A stretch of DNA of 64,000 nucleotides from Polaribacter sp. BM10 (GCF_002005425.1 NZ_CP019704.1:992001-1056000); one strand, 5' to 3'; counted from the stretch's first letter, positions 9,039 through 16,409 are shown. Made by a program: numbers and translations. The notes: generated from the sequence alone by a model not told the origin.

Positions 9039-9347
9039 TTATTTCATAAACTCTTTTACTTTTCTCTCTTCCCAATCTTTACCAAAAATAGTAATCACAT
9101 CATAAGTTCTAAATGCATCAAAAATTAAGAAGATTCCCCAAATTAACCAAAACGGAATGTGTATAAATCCGTCACTATCATATTGATTGCTCAATATAAA
9201 GTTTCCAAATATTTTAAACGAAAATTTCCAAACAAATGTGAAAAATAAATTTACTATTAAATAAGTAACTACGTGTTTGTAAAACTTTTTAATGTTTTCT
9301 ACTTTCTTTCTTGCTTTTGCATAGTTGTATTCATCTGCATTTTTCAT
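9039..9347 (-). CDS. 2TM domain protein (module 5 of 5)
   Basis: A 102-residue protein with two membrane helices bracketed by a charged N-terminus with YAKARKKVENIKKFYKH and a C-terminus DWEERKVKEFM. This is the 2TM-domain pattern (PF13239), often found beside or fused to LytS-like kinases in Bacteroidota. It lies 3 bp after its paralogue (9350-9685) in a tight array. The function of the domain is not established; a role in kinase signalling is inferred from context. Confidence 0.8.
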   Translation of the reverse strand: MKNADEYNYAKARKKVENIKKFYKHVVTYLIVNLFFTFVWKFSFKIFGNFILSNQYDSDGFIHIPFWLIWGIFLIFDAFRTYDVITIFGKDWEERKVKEFMK

Positions 9348-9349
9348 AA

Positions 9350-9685
9350 TTACCTTTTGTTGTCTCTATCATTTTGTCTGTCTAAAATCTCATTAATTTT
9401 TTTTTCTTCCCAATTAGAGCCAAAACCAATAGAATTAAATCCGAATACACCTAACCAATGAAAAAACATACCGATTCCCCAGAATAACCATGTAGAATAG
9501 GTGCCGAAATTGGTTAATGCTTCTTTAAAATTATATCCATTTTGCATTAAACCAAAAATAACAATTCCGCTAATAAAAATATTTACCAACACAAAAACTA
9601 TTAAGTGAATGTAGAAACCTTTAATGGCTTTTACTCTTTTTTTTGCTTTGATATATTGCTGTTCTTTTCTAAAATCTTTTTCCAT
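9350..9685 (-). CDS. 2TM domain protein (module 4 of 5)
   Basis: A 111-residue protein with the same layout as its neighbours: YIKAKKRVKAIKGFYIHL, two hydrophobic helices, then NWEEKKINEIL. Shared features are the K(K/R)V-x-x-x-K-x-FY start and NWEE/DWEE end, which identify the 2TM domain (PF13239). It is 8 bp from the upstream paralogue. Closest by eye to the 9693-9977 copy (both have FHWL/SHWF-AVFG before the NWEEKKI end). Confidence 0.8.
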   Translation of the reverse strand: MEKDFRKEQQYIKAKKRVKAIKGFYIHLIVFVLVNIFISGIVIFGLMQNGYNFKEALTNFGTYSTWLFWGIGMFFHWLGVFGFNSIGFGSNWEEKKINEILDRQNDRDNKR

Positions 9686-9692
9686 AACAGTT

Positions 9693-9977
9693 TTAATTAT
9701 TATTCATTAATTCTTTAATTTTCTTTTCTTCCCAATTTTCTCCAAGACCTAATAAGTTCAAGCCAAAAACCGCAAACCAATGAGAGAAAAGACCAATACC
9801 CCAACCGCATAAAGAAAACCAAAACCAATGAAAACTAGGATCGAATTTTAAATTAATAAAAATTAAAGTTGGTATTACAATGCAGTAAACGGTTAAGTGA
9901 GAATAGAAACCTTTAATCTTTTTCACCCTTTTTTTGGCAACAAAAAGTTTTTGTTCTTGTGTATAATTTACCTCCAT
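9693..9977 (-). CDS. 2TM domain protein (module 3 of 5)
   Basis: A 94-residue 2TM-domain protein: VAKKRVKKIKGFYSHL, first helix, a DPSFHWFWF turn, second helix, then NWEEKKIKELM. The FHWFWF turn and the preceding YCIVIP-LIFINL helix match the 2TM domain fused to the kinase at 10302-11663, so these two copies are likely the most recent duplicates. It is separated by 1 bp from the next upstream gene. Confidence 0.8.
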   Translation of the reverse strand: MEVNYTQEQKLFVAKKRVKKIKGFYSHLTVYCIVIPTLIFINLKFDPSFHWFWFSLCGWGIGLFSHWFAVFGLNLLGLGENWEEKKIKELMNNN

Positions 9978-9978
9978 T

Positions 9979-10302
9979 TTATTGTCTATAATTTTGTTCG
10001 TTCATAAATTTATCTATCTTTCTTTTTTCCCAATCATTTGTAAAAAAGATATTTAAACCAAATGTATTTATGGCTTGAAAAGCGATTCCTATTCCCCAAA
10101 ACAACCAAATTTTATAGTTGCTATTGTAAAACACTGCTTGTGTAAAATTACTACCATCATTTATATCACCAACAATAAAAATTGCACTTAAAAAAGTATT
10201 AACTACAATATAAACTGCTAAATGCTTGTAAAACTTACTTAACCTTTCTACCTTCTTTTTTGCTAAAATATAATTTTGTTCTTCTGTATAATTCGTTTTC
10301 AT
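9979..10302 (-). CDS. 2TM domain protein (module 2 of 5)
   Basis: A 107-residue 2TM-domain protein: ILAKKKVERLSKFYKHL, two hydrophobic helices with IWLFWGIG at the second, then NDWEKRKIDKFM. Its start codon shares a base with the stop of the kinase fusion gene (10302), so it is translationally coupled to it. Confidence 0.8.
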   Translation of the reverse strand: MKTNYTEEQNYILAKKKVERLSKFYKHLAVYIVVNTFLSAIFIVGDINDGSNFTQAVFYNSNYKIWLFWGIGIAFQAINTFGLNIFFTNDWEKRKIDKFMNEQNYRQ

Positions 10303-11663
10303 TATCTGTAATTTTTTTGCTGATTTTCTTTATCCATTATCTCTTTAATTTTTCTGTCTTCCCAATTATTTCCTAAGAAAATATTGTAATTATTAACTTC
10401 TAAGAAGTGAAAAATTAAGCCCATTCCCCAACCAAAAATGGGAAACCAAAACCAGTGAAAACCTGGAGAAAATCTTAAATTGATAAATATTAAAAAAGGT
10501 ATTACAATACAGTAAGAAGCTAAATTCTGATAAAATTCTTTTAATTTCTCTACTTTTTCTACTGCTTTAACATATTTGCTGTTTTCTAAATCGTCTGTGT
10601 ACATAATGTCATTTATTTTATATAAGAGAGGCAAGCTCACCTTAAAAGTTTTGTTATTGTTTTCTATTTTCACTCCTTTCTGAGTGATTAATCCGTATCT
10701 GTCTGCAATATTTTGCAACCCAACTTTGGTGCTTTTACCTATTGCTTCTTTAGGATTGATGTTGTTTTCTATGATTAAATAATTATCTTCTTCGTAAATT
10801 GATATTTCTAAAGGTTTTGAAGATGAAACCACATTGTGTTTTACTGCATTTTCTAGTAATAATTGCAGTGATAATGGCACAATTTTAAGATCGTTGTTAC
10901 TTACAATATCTGGTATATTAAATTTTACAGCATCTTCAAAACGCATACCTAATAGTTGCATGTAGGTTTTTGCAAAATTTAATTCTTCGGTAATTGGTAC
11001 TAAATCTTTATTTCTTTGTTCTAAAACGTACCTATAAACTTTAGAAAGTTTGGTTGTAAATTTTTCTGCTTGATTAGGGTTTTCTCCAATTAAACTGGTT
11101 AAAACATTTAAGCTATTGAATAAAAAATGAGGATCTAACTGATTTTTAAGAGATTCGAACTTTGCAGTTTCTGTTTTCGCCACAATTTGTTGTTGCGTAC
11201 TTTCTTTGGTCATTGCCTTTTTCCAGTTGATCATAAAACCCTTTGCATGAAAAAAAACGGCTACTCCAAGAGAAAAAACGATGGCAAATAAATGAACCCA
11301 AATTAAAAATCCTTTAAAAAAGTCTTCGAATTTGTAGCCAAATATTAAAATGTATTGCACATAATGAATAATTAAAACTGCAATAACAGTATAAATAAAT
11401 GTTGCTATAACACCAGCCCAAACTCTGCTATTAGTTTCGGTAACCCAATCCCATTTTTTGTTTAAGAATTCGTTTAAAACTCCGTTTCCTAAACCTAATG
11501 TAAAAGAATACATAGCAGATATTAAAAATGTTAGAGCCATTCCTTTTACTGTAAACTGTTGATTTATCAGTATAAACACTACTCCTAAAATTAAAGCTAG
11601 CTTTAAAGAAATTAACGAATCTTTTCTTAATTCTTTAAATAAATTCGAGTTGGTTGCAAACAT
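10302..11663 (-). CDS. LytS-type sensor histidine kinase fused to a C-terminal 2TM domain
   Basis: A 453-residue protein. Residues 1-160 have four membrane spans. The His_kinase motif QLDPHFLFNS is near 177-186, and the ATPase N-box LLENAVKHN is near 275. The kinase part ends about residue 345 (KVSLPLL). A complete 2TM domain follows, starting at an in-frame Met (residue 354, ATG at 10602-10604) and ending NWEDRKIKEIM. In the other modules the 2TM unit is a separate gene. The junction carries an AAAA run (plus-strand TTTT 10616-10619): one base more or fewer gives an immediate stop in the kinase frame. A genuine fusion or a one-base assembly error are both possible. It heads the run that ends with the LytTR gene at 8243. 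Confidence 0.85.
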   Translation of the reverse strand: MFATNSNLFKELRKDSLISLKLALILGVVFILINQQFTVKGMALTFLISAMYSFTLGLGNGVLNEFLNKKWDWVTETNSRVWAGVIATFIYTVIAVLIIHYVQYILIFGYKFEDFFKGFLIWVHLFAIVFSLGVAVFFHAKGFMINWKKAMTKESTQQQIVAKTETAKFESLKNQLDPHFLFNSLNVLTSLIGENPNQAEKFTTKLSKVYRYVLEQRNKDLVPITEELNFAKTYMQLLGMRFEDAVKFNIPDIVSNNDLKIVPLSLQLLLENAVKHNVVSSSKPLEISIYEEDNYLIIENNINPKEAIGKSTKVGLQNIADRYGLITQKGVKIENNNKTFKVSLPLLYKINDIMYTDDLENSKYVKAVEKVEKLKEFYQNLASYCIVIPFLIFINLRFSPGFHWFWFPIFGWGMGLIFHFLEVNNYNIFLGNNWEDRKIKEIMDKENQQKNYR

Positions 11664-11692
11664 TTTTACTATTTAATTTTATAAATAAATTC

Positions 11693-12106
11693 TTAAAATT
11701 TTATCTCTAAAGATACATCTTTATCAGAAACTGTAAATTTAGAATCTTCAAAATTTGGAGGTCCAAAACTCATAACATTATTAGATGCACCGTAATCTTC
11801 TAATGGCATTCCGTTAGATTTAAAATCCATTTTATCGTTGTCATTTTTATCATGGTAGCAAATAATTGCATAATCTCCAGCGATTACATCTTTAAAGACA
11901 ACGACACTTTTGCCGTCTATAATTTTAGATGCTGATGCTTTTATTGGTTTTAATCTAAAGTTAGATTTGTCATACAGCGCAAATCCTACTTTACCAGAAT
12001 CTGAAGTTACATTTACTACAGTTGCTGTTATTGTTTTGTTTTGCGCAATTAAATCATTTGTTAATGTTAACATTGCAATTACTAAAAAAGATACTAAAGT
12101 TTTCAT
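11693..12106 (-). CDS. Secreted DUF2141 protein
   Basis: A 137-residue protein with an N-terminal signal peptide ending about LIAQ (residues 1-22). The body is a single beta-rich domain with the YAIICYHDKNDNDKMDFKS segment and GMPLEDYGASNN, the hallmark pattern of DUF2141 (PF09912). The DxNxDxxMD stretch resembles a calcium-binding loop. Function is unknown; exported. It is 30 bp upstream of the kinase fusion gene on the same strand and may be read with it. Confidence 0.8.
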   Translation of the reverse strand: MKTLVSFLVIAMLTLTNDLIAQNKTITATVVNVTSDSGKVGFALYDKSNFRLKPIKASASKIIDGKSVVVFKDVIAGDYAIICYHDKNDNDKMDFKSNGMPLEDYGASNNVMSFGPPNFEDSKFTVSDKDVSLEIKF

Positions 12107-12135
12107 GTTGTGTGGTTTTTGTTATTAATTATGGT

Positions 12136-12143
12136 TCAAAGAT
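12136..12143 (-). promoter_or_regulatory. Probable -7 element of the DUF2141 gene
   Basis: On the minus strand the sequence reads CATCTTTG, one mismatch from the Bacteroidota -7 consensus TAnnTTTG, 30 bp before the start codon. No clear -33 element was found. Confidence 0.3.
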
Positions 12144-12403
12144 GCAACACAAGTACAGTTTTTAAAACTAAACAATACCGAACTGTATAATTAGTATGAT
12201 GAATTGTAAAAAAATTAAAAATTCTACCTCTTTTAATTAATAATCTGAATGATAACTGATTTTTAATTAGTTGTAATATGTAATTAGAGATGACTTTATG
12301 TATAGAAAAATTAATAATTATGAATTGATATGGGTATATTTTAATAAATTGATAAAAATTAAAAATTCTTTTCTTTTTTTATTTCTGTATTTAAAAAATA
12401 CTA

Positions 12404-12411
12404 TACTTTTA
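12404..12411 (+). promoter_or_regulatory. Probable -7 element of the arginine operon
   Basis: TACTTTTA matches TAnnTTTG at all but the last base. It would place the transcript start near 12418, about 28 nt before the leader peptide ATG. Of the upstream sequence I can see, this is the best fit, but it is not exact. Confidence 0.35.
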
Positions 12412-12445
12412 CCACATGTTTATAACAGAAAATAAAATAAATACA

Positions 12446-12484
12446 ATGGTTCCCAGATTGCGACGACGCAATACTAAACGCTAA
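12446..12484 (+). CDS. Candidate arginine leader peptide (12 aa, 5 Arg)
   Basis: A short ORF reads MVPRLRRRNTKR followed by TAA. Five of twelve codons are Arg (AGA, CGA, CGA, CGC, CGC), three of them consecutive at 12461-12469, whereas the rest of this AT-rich window uses mainly AGA. The three CGN codons sit in the stem-loop ATTGCG-acga-CGCAAT (12457-12472), so a ribosome stalled for arginyl-tRNA would block that hairpin. It lies 240 bp upstream of the first gene of the complete arginine operon. This is the classical layout of a leader peptide for transcription attenuation. The role is inferred; conservation in relatives has not been tested. Confidence 0.65.
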   Translation: MVPRLRRRNTKR

Positions 12485-12531
12485 TATCTTTTTTAGCAAC
12501 AAGAAGAGAGTACCATAATTTTTATTTTTTT
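12446..12531 (+). promoter_or_regulatory. Putative arginine attenuator RNA (three stems plus U-tract)
   Basis: Three stems can form: ATGGT (12446-12450) with ACCAT (12512-12516); ATTGCG (12457-12462) with CGCAAT (12467-12472), loop ACGA; and GCTAA (12480-12484) with TTAGC (12493-12497). The closing stem is followed at once by a U-rich tract (12519-12531). Ribosome stalling on the Arg codons would occlude the first two stems and prevent the closed structure; release at TAA would allow it. The closing stem is short (5 bp), so termination strength is uncertain. Confidence 0.5.
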
Positions 12532-12537
12532 ATAATC

Positions 12538-12645
12538 ATGTTTCACACGCAAAACTTACAAAGCCTACAAAACAAAATAATTACAATTTATAGTAATTGT
12601 ATTTCTGTACGCCGCTTTTTCTCACCTCGCCCTTTGGGTGTTTAG
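12538..12645 (+). CDS. Small ORF in the arg leader (35 codons, ends with Arg codons)
   Basis: An ORF begins with ATG seven bases after the U-tract, and its last part reads SVRRFFSPRPLGV then TAG. It has three CGC Arg codons (12610-12615, 12628-12630), a codon rare in this AT-rich DNA. The final codons overlap two nested stems: CGCCC-TTT-GGGTG (12628-12640) and CTCACCT (12621-12627) with AGGTGAG (12660-12666). There is no U-tract after these. It may be a second ribosome-controlled switch or a chance ORF; I cannot decide. Confidence 0.3.
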   Translation: MFHTQNLQSLQNKIITIYSNCISVRRFFSPRPLGV

Positions 12646-12666
12646 TAAGTTATGGAATTAGGTGAG
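12621..12666 (+). promoter_or_regulatory. Nested stem-loops before the first arginine gene
   Basis: CTCACCT (12621-12627) pairs perfectly with AGGTGAG (12660-12666) around an inner 5-bp stem CGCCC/GGGTG. CACC (12623-12626) can instead pair with GGTG (12637-12640). The downstream arm can alternatively form GGAATT with AATTCT (12655-12674). These mutually exclusive pairings are typical of switching leaders. The remainder of 12667-12724 is AT-rich with nothing evident. Confidence 0.4.
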
Positions 12667-12724
12667 TCCAATTCTGCATTCAAAAACAAATATCAAATAC
12701 ATTTAAATTTTAAATATCAATACA

Positions 12725-13342
12725 ATGGAAATTGTAATTGCTAATAAATCACATATAATTTACGCAGATATTATTTGTAAGACAATAGAAGATGCTGCTC
12801 AAGTAAGAGGAACTGGTATTGCCAAAAGAAAGCCAGAATACGTTGCCAAAAAAATGGAAAACGGCAACGCTGTTATTGCTTTAGATGGTGGTATGTTTGC
12901 CGGTTTTTGTTATATAGAACAATGGGGTCATGGTAAATTTGTTGCCAACTCTGGTCTAATAGTGCACCCAGATTATAGAAATATTGGTTTAGCCAAAAAA
13001 ATTAAACTTGTAATTTTTAAACATTCTAGAACCAAATTTCCAGATGCTAAAGTATTTAGTATTACAACGGGTTTAGCTGTAATGAAATTAAATAGCGATT
13101 TAGGTTATAAACCTGTAACTTTTTCTGAATTAACAGACGACCAAAGCTTTTGGGATGGTTGCCAAACTTGCAGAAATTTTGATGTTTTAACAAGAACTGA
13201 TAGAAAAATGTGCTTGTGTACAGGAATGTTATTTGATCCAAAAAACAATAATAAAGAAGCCACAAAAGAGGTTAAAGAAAACGTTTTTAAAAGATTAAAA
13301 CATATAAAACAAAACTTGTTTTTAAAAAAAGATAAAAAATGA
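12725..13342 (+). CDS. GNAT-family N-acyltransferase, first step of arginine synthesis (ArgA-like)
   Basis: A 205-residue protein. The GNAT fold covers about residues 1-140, with the acyl-CoA-binding segment HPDYRNIGLAKKI (about 82-94). The C-terminal third has four cysteines, GCQTC...MCLC, spaced like a zinc ribbon or structural metal site, then a basic tail. It is the first gene of the arginine operon and its end overlaps argG by 4 bp. With no other first enzyme present, it most likely acylates glutamate (acetyl or succinyl) to open the acylated pathway. The role is inferred from position; unlike E. coli ArgA it has no amino-acid-kinase domain. Confidence 0.75.
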   Translation: MEIVIANKSHIIYADIICKTIEDAAQVRGTGIAKRKPEYVAKKMENGNAVIALDGGMFAGFCYIEQWGHGKFVANSGLIVHPDYRNIGLAKKIKLVIFKHSRTKFPDAKVFSITTGLAVMKLNSDLGYKPVTFSELTDDQSFWDGCQTCRNFDVLTRTDRKMCLCTGMLFDPKNNNKEATKEVKENVFKRLKHIKQNLFLKKDKK

Positions 13343-14514
13343 AAAAATTAGTAATTGCATATAGTGGTGGTTTAGATACTTCTTATTGTGCTGTAAGTTT
13401 ATCTAAAGATTATGATGTACATGCTGTAAGTGTAAACACAGGTGGTTTTACATCCGAAGAAATTAAAAATATAGAAAGTAACGCTTATAAAATGGGTGTT
13501 ACAACCTATAAAAATATAGATGCAGTAGCTACTTTTTACAACAAAGTAGTTAAATATTTAATTTTTGGTAATGTTCTAAAAAATGCCACATATCCACTTT
13601 CTGTTAGTGCAGAAAGAATTATTCAGGCAATAGAAATTATAGAATATGCAAAAAGCATAGATGCAGAATATATTGCACACGGTAGCACTGGTGCAGGTAA
13701 TGATCAAGTTAGATTTGACATGATTTTTCAAACTTTAGCGCCAAACATTAAAATTATTACACCTATTAGAGATCAAAAATTATCTAGACAAGAAGAAATA
13801 GATTATCTAAAATCTGAAGGAATTGACATGAATTGGGAGAAATCTAAGTATTCTGTAAACAAAGGCCTTTGGGGAACAAGTGTTGGTGGTGTAGAAACTT
13901 TAAAATCTGAAAAACCTTTACCCAGTGAAGCATATCCTTCTCAATTAGAAAAAGAAGGAGAAGAAAAAGTAACGCTAACTTTTAAAAATGGTGAATTTGT
14001 TGCTTTAAACGGACAAGAAAATAAGCCTGAGATAAATATTGAAAATCTAAACGAAATTGCTTCTAAATATGCAATTGGTAGAGATATTCATGTTGGTGAT
14101 ACAATTGTGGGTACTAAAGGTAGAGTTGGTTTTGAAGCTGCCGCGGCATTAATTACTGTGAAAGCACATCACTTATTAGAAAAACACACGCTTACAAAAT
14201 GGCAGTTACAACACAAAGAGTATTTATCTAGTTTTTATGGAATGCATTTACACGAAGGACAATATTTAGATCCTGTAATGAGAGATACGGAAGCTTTTTT
14301 ACAAAGTTCGCAAAAAATGGTTTCTGGTAATGTGGTGGTTTCTTTAAAACCATATCATTTTACTTTAGACGGAATAGTATCTGACCATGATTTAATGTCG
14401 AGTGCTTTTAGTACTTATGGTGAAGAAAATAAAGCTTGGACAGCCGATGACGCGAAAGGTTTTATAAAAATTATTGGGAATCAAAATAAAATATACAAAC
14501 AAGTAAATTCTTAA
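13339..14514 (+). CDS. argG: Argininosuccinate synthase
   Basis: A 391-residue enzyme with the PP-loop AYSGGLDTSYC at residues 7-17 that binds ATP. Other landmarks are STGAGNDQVRFD (aspartate/citrulline site) and YSVNKGLWG. Length is normal for ArgG. It condenses citrulline with aspartate to argininosuccinate in the cytosol. The start overlaps the GNAT gene by 4 bp (ATGA), and argC begins 2 bp downstream, so these are co-translated members of one operon. Confidence 0.97.
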   Translation: MKKLVIAYSGGLDTSYCAVSLSKDYDVHAVSVNTGGFTSEEIKNIESNAYKMGVTTYKNIDAVATFYNKVVKYLIFGNVLKNATYPLSVSAERIIQAIEIIEYAKSIDAEYIAHGSTGAGNDQVRFDMIFQTLAPNIKIITPIRDQKLSRQEEIDYLKSEGIDMNWEKSKYSVNKGLWGTSVGGVETLKSEKPLPSEAYPSQLEKEGEEKVTLTFKNGEFVALNGQENKPEINIENLNEIASKYAIGRDIHVGDTIVGTKGRVGFEAAAALITVKAHHLLEKHTLTKWQLQHKEYLSSFYGMHLHEGQYLDPVMRDTEAFLQSSQKMVSGNVVVSLKPYHFTLDGIVSDHDLMSSAFSTYGEENKAWTADDAKGFIKIIGNQNKIYKQVNS

Positions 14515-14516
14515 TT

Positions 14517-15494
14517 ATGTTAGAAGTAGGAATTATTGGTGGCGCAGGTTATACTGCAGGAGAATTAATTCGATTATTATTAAATCATCCAAAAACAAAC
14601 ATAAACTTTGTATACAGTACTTCTAATGCTGGTAACAAATTATATAAAGTTCATCAAGATTTGGTAGGTTCTACAGATATTAGTTTTTCTAGTGAAGTTA
14701 ATGCTAATGTTGATGTTTTATTTTTATGTTTAGGACATGGAAATTCAACCGCTTTTTTACAAAAAAATAGTTTTTCTAATACTACAAAAATTATTGATTT
14801 AAGTAATGATTTTAGATTAACTGCTGATAAAAACTTTGAGGGTAAAGAGTTTGTATACGGATTACCAGAATTGCAAAAAGAAGCAATAAAATCTGCTAAA
14901 TACATTGCAAACCCTGGTTGTTTTGCTACCGCCTTACAATTGGCAATTTTACCTTTAGCTGCAAACGGATTGCTTAAAAATGATGTTCATATTAATGCCG
15001 TAACAGGTGCAACTGGTGCAGGTACTTCTTTATCTGCAACTACTCATTTTACATGGCGAGACAATAATTTTTCTCATTATAAAGCTTTTAATCACCAACA
15101 TTTAGGTGAAATAAATCAGACAGTTAAACAATTGCAAGCAGATTTTAATAGTGAAATTAACTTTATGCCAAATAGAGGCGATTTTTCTAGAGGAATTTTT
15201 GCAACAACATATACAAAATTTGATGGCACTATAGAAGAGGCGAAAACAATTTATAAAGAATACTATAAAGACGCCGCTTTTACAATTGTTTCTGATGAAA
15301 GTATTTTTATGAAACAAGTTGTAAACACAAATAAATGCTTGGTACAACTAGAAAAACACGGCAACAAATTATTAATTACAAGTACAATTGATAATTTATT
15401 AAAAGGTGCATCTGGTGCAGCAATACAGAATCTAAACTTAATGTATGGCTTTGAAGAAACGTTAGGTTTAAATTTAAAAGCAAATTATTTTTAA
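14517..15494 (+). CDS. argC: N-acetyl-gamma-glutamyl-phosphate reductase
   Basis: A 325-residue NADPH enzyme. The Rossmann motif GIIGGAGYTAGELIRLL is at the N-terminus, and the catalytic cysteine is Cys135 in ANPGCFATAL. It reduces N-acylglutamyl phosphate to the semialdehyde. It is followed by a 114-bp gap holding a structured intergenic element before proC, the only large gap in the first half of the operon. Confidence 0.96.
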   Translation: MLEVGIIGGAGYTAGELIRLLLNHPKTNINFVYSTSNAGNKLYKVHQDLVGSTDISFSSEVNANVDVLFLCLGHGNSTAFLQKNSFSNTTKIIDLSNDFRLTADKNFEGKEFVYGLPELQKEAIKSAKYIANPGCFATALQLAILPLAANGLLKNDVHINAVTGATGAGTSLSATTHFTWRDNNFSHYKAFNHQHLGEINQTVKQLQADFNSEINFMPNRGDFSRGIFATTYTKFDGTIEEAKTIYKEYYKDAAFTIVSDESIFMKQVVNTNKCLVQLEKHGNKLLITSTIDNLLKGASGAAIQNLNLMYGFEETLGLNLKANYF

Positions 15495-15502
15495 GAAGCC
15501 AA

Positions 15503-15595
15503 AGCCCGCGTTAGCGATTGAAGTGGCATCCTTTTTTTGTTGCCACATATGGCAAAAAAAGATATAACGGAAAGCGCGACCTTTAGGTAACGCCC
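15503..15595. repeat. Structured intergenic element inside the arginine operon
   Basis: This ~93-bp element has inverted ends (GCGTTA at 15508-15513, TAACGC at 15588-15593). Inside is a long hairpin: ATCC-T7-G-TTGCCA (15528-15545), loop CATA, TGGC-A7-GAT (15550-15563). A small ACC-tttA-GGT stem lies near the end. It is more GC-rich than its surroundings. From memory it resembles a dispersed intergenic element of marine flavobacteria. It sits between argC and proC and could dampen or stabilise the operon transcript. Confidence 0.6.
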
Positions 15596-15608
15596 AAAAA
15601 AAATAAAA

Positions 15609-16409
15609 ATGAAAATAGCAATTATAGGTACAGGAAATTTAGGAAAATCTATTGCAAAAGGTTTAATTACCAACAATGCAATTACTTCTTTATACCTTAC
15701 AAAAAGAAATATTGATGGTATTGCAGAGTTTGAAGGATACACAAATGTTTTTTTAACTACAGATAATATTACCGCTGTAAAAAATTCTGATATTTTAATT
15801 TTTGCAGTTCAACCTGCACATTTTGAAGGAATTTTAAGAGATATAAAGCCTTATTTAACAGAAAAACATGTAGTTATTTCTACAATAACTGGTTTTTTGA
15901 TTCCGCAAATAGAAGAAGAAATTGGTGCTGATAAATTTATAATTCGTGCAATGCCAAATACCGCTATTGCAGTTGGTAAATCTATGACGTGTATGTGTAG
16001 CAACCCACAAGGCGAAAAACGTATTAAAATTGCAGAAGCTATTTTTAATCGGCTAGGACATTCTTTAAGTATTCCAGAAAGTCAAATGCAAGCTGCAACC
16101 GTGGTTTGTGCTAGCGGAATCGCTTTTTGGATGCGTCTAATTAGAGCAACAACTCAAGCTGCTATTCAGTTAGGTTTTGATGCAAAAGAAGCGCAAGAAT
16201 TGGCAATGTTTACTAGTGAAGGCGCTGCAAATTTATTAATAACTAACGGCAATCATCCAGAAGAAGAAATTGACAGAGTTACAACACCAAAAGGTTGTAC
16301 TATAGAAGGTTTAAATGAAATGGAACATAAGGGTTTGAGCTCTTCTTTAATACAAGGTATGGTTGCTTCTTTTAACAAAATTAATAACATTAAAAAAGAA
16401 CAAATATGA
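15609..16409 (+). CDS. proC: Pyrroline-5-carboxylate reductase
   Basis: A 266-residue enzyme with an N-terminal NAD(P)-binding motif GTGNLGKSIAKGL and the C-terminal P5CR signature region, PKGCTIEGLNEMEHKGL. It reduces pyrroline-5-carboxylate to proline. Location inside an arginine operon is the usual Bacteroidota arrangement and ties proline to arginine/ornithine control. Its stop overlaps the argD start by 4 bp. Confidence 0.94.
   Translation: MKIAIIGTGNLGKSIAKGLITNNAITSLYLTKRNIDGIAEFEGYTNVFLTTDNITAVKNSDILIFAVQPAHFEGILRDIKPYLTEKHVVISTITGFLIPQIEEEIGADKFIIRAMPNTAIAVGKSMTCMCSNPQGEKRIKIAEAIFNRLGHSLSIPESQMQAATVVCASGIAFWMRLIRATTQAAIQLGFDAKEAQELAMFTSEGAANLLITNGNHPEEEIDRVTTPKGCTIEGLNEMEHKGLSSSLIQGMVASFNKINNIKKEQI

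Noticed and set aside
13062..13265. Minus-strand ORFs inside arginine genes and similar antisense frames elsewhere (e.g. 14654-14905, 25568-25807, 58184-58420)
   Set aside because: All lie opposite well-identified genes, and their products are low-complexity with no domain pattern.
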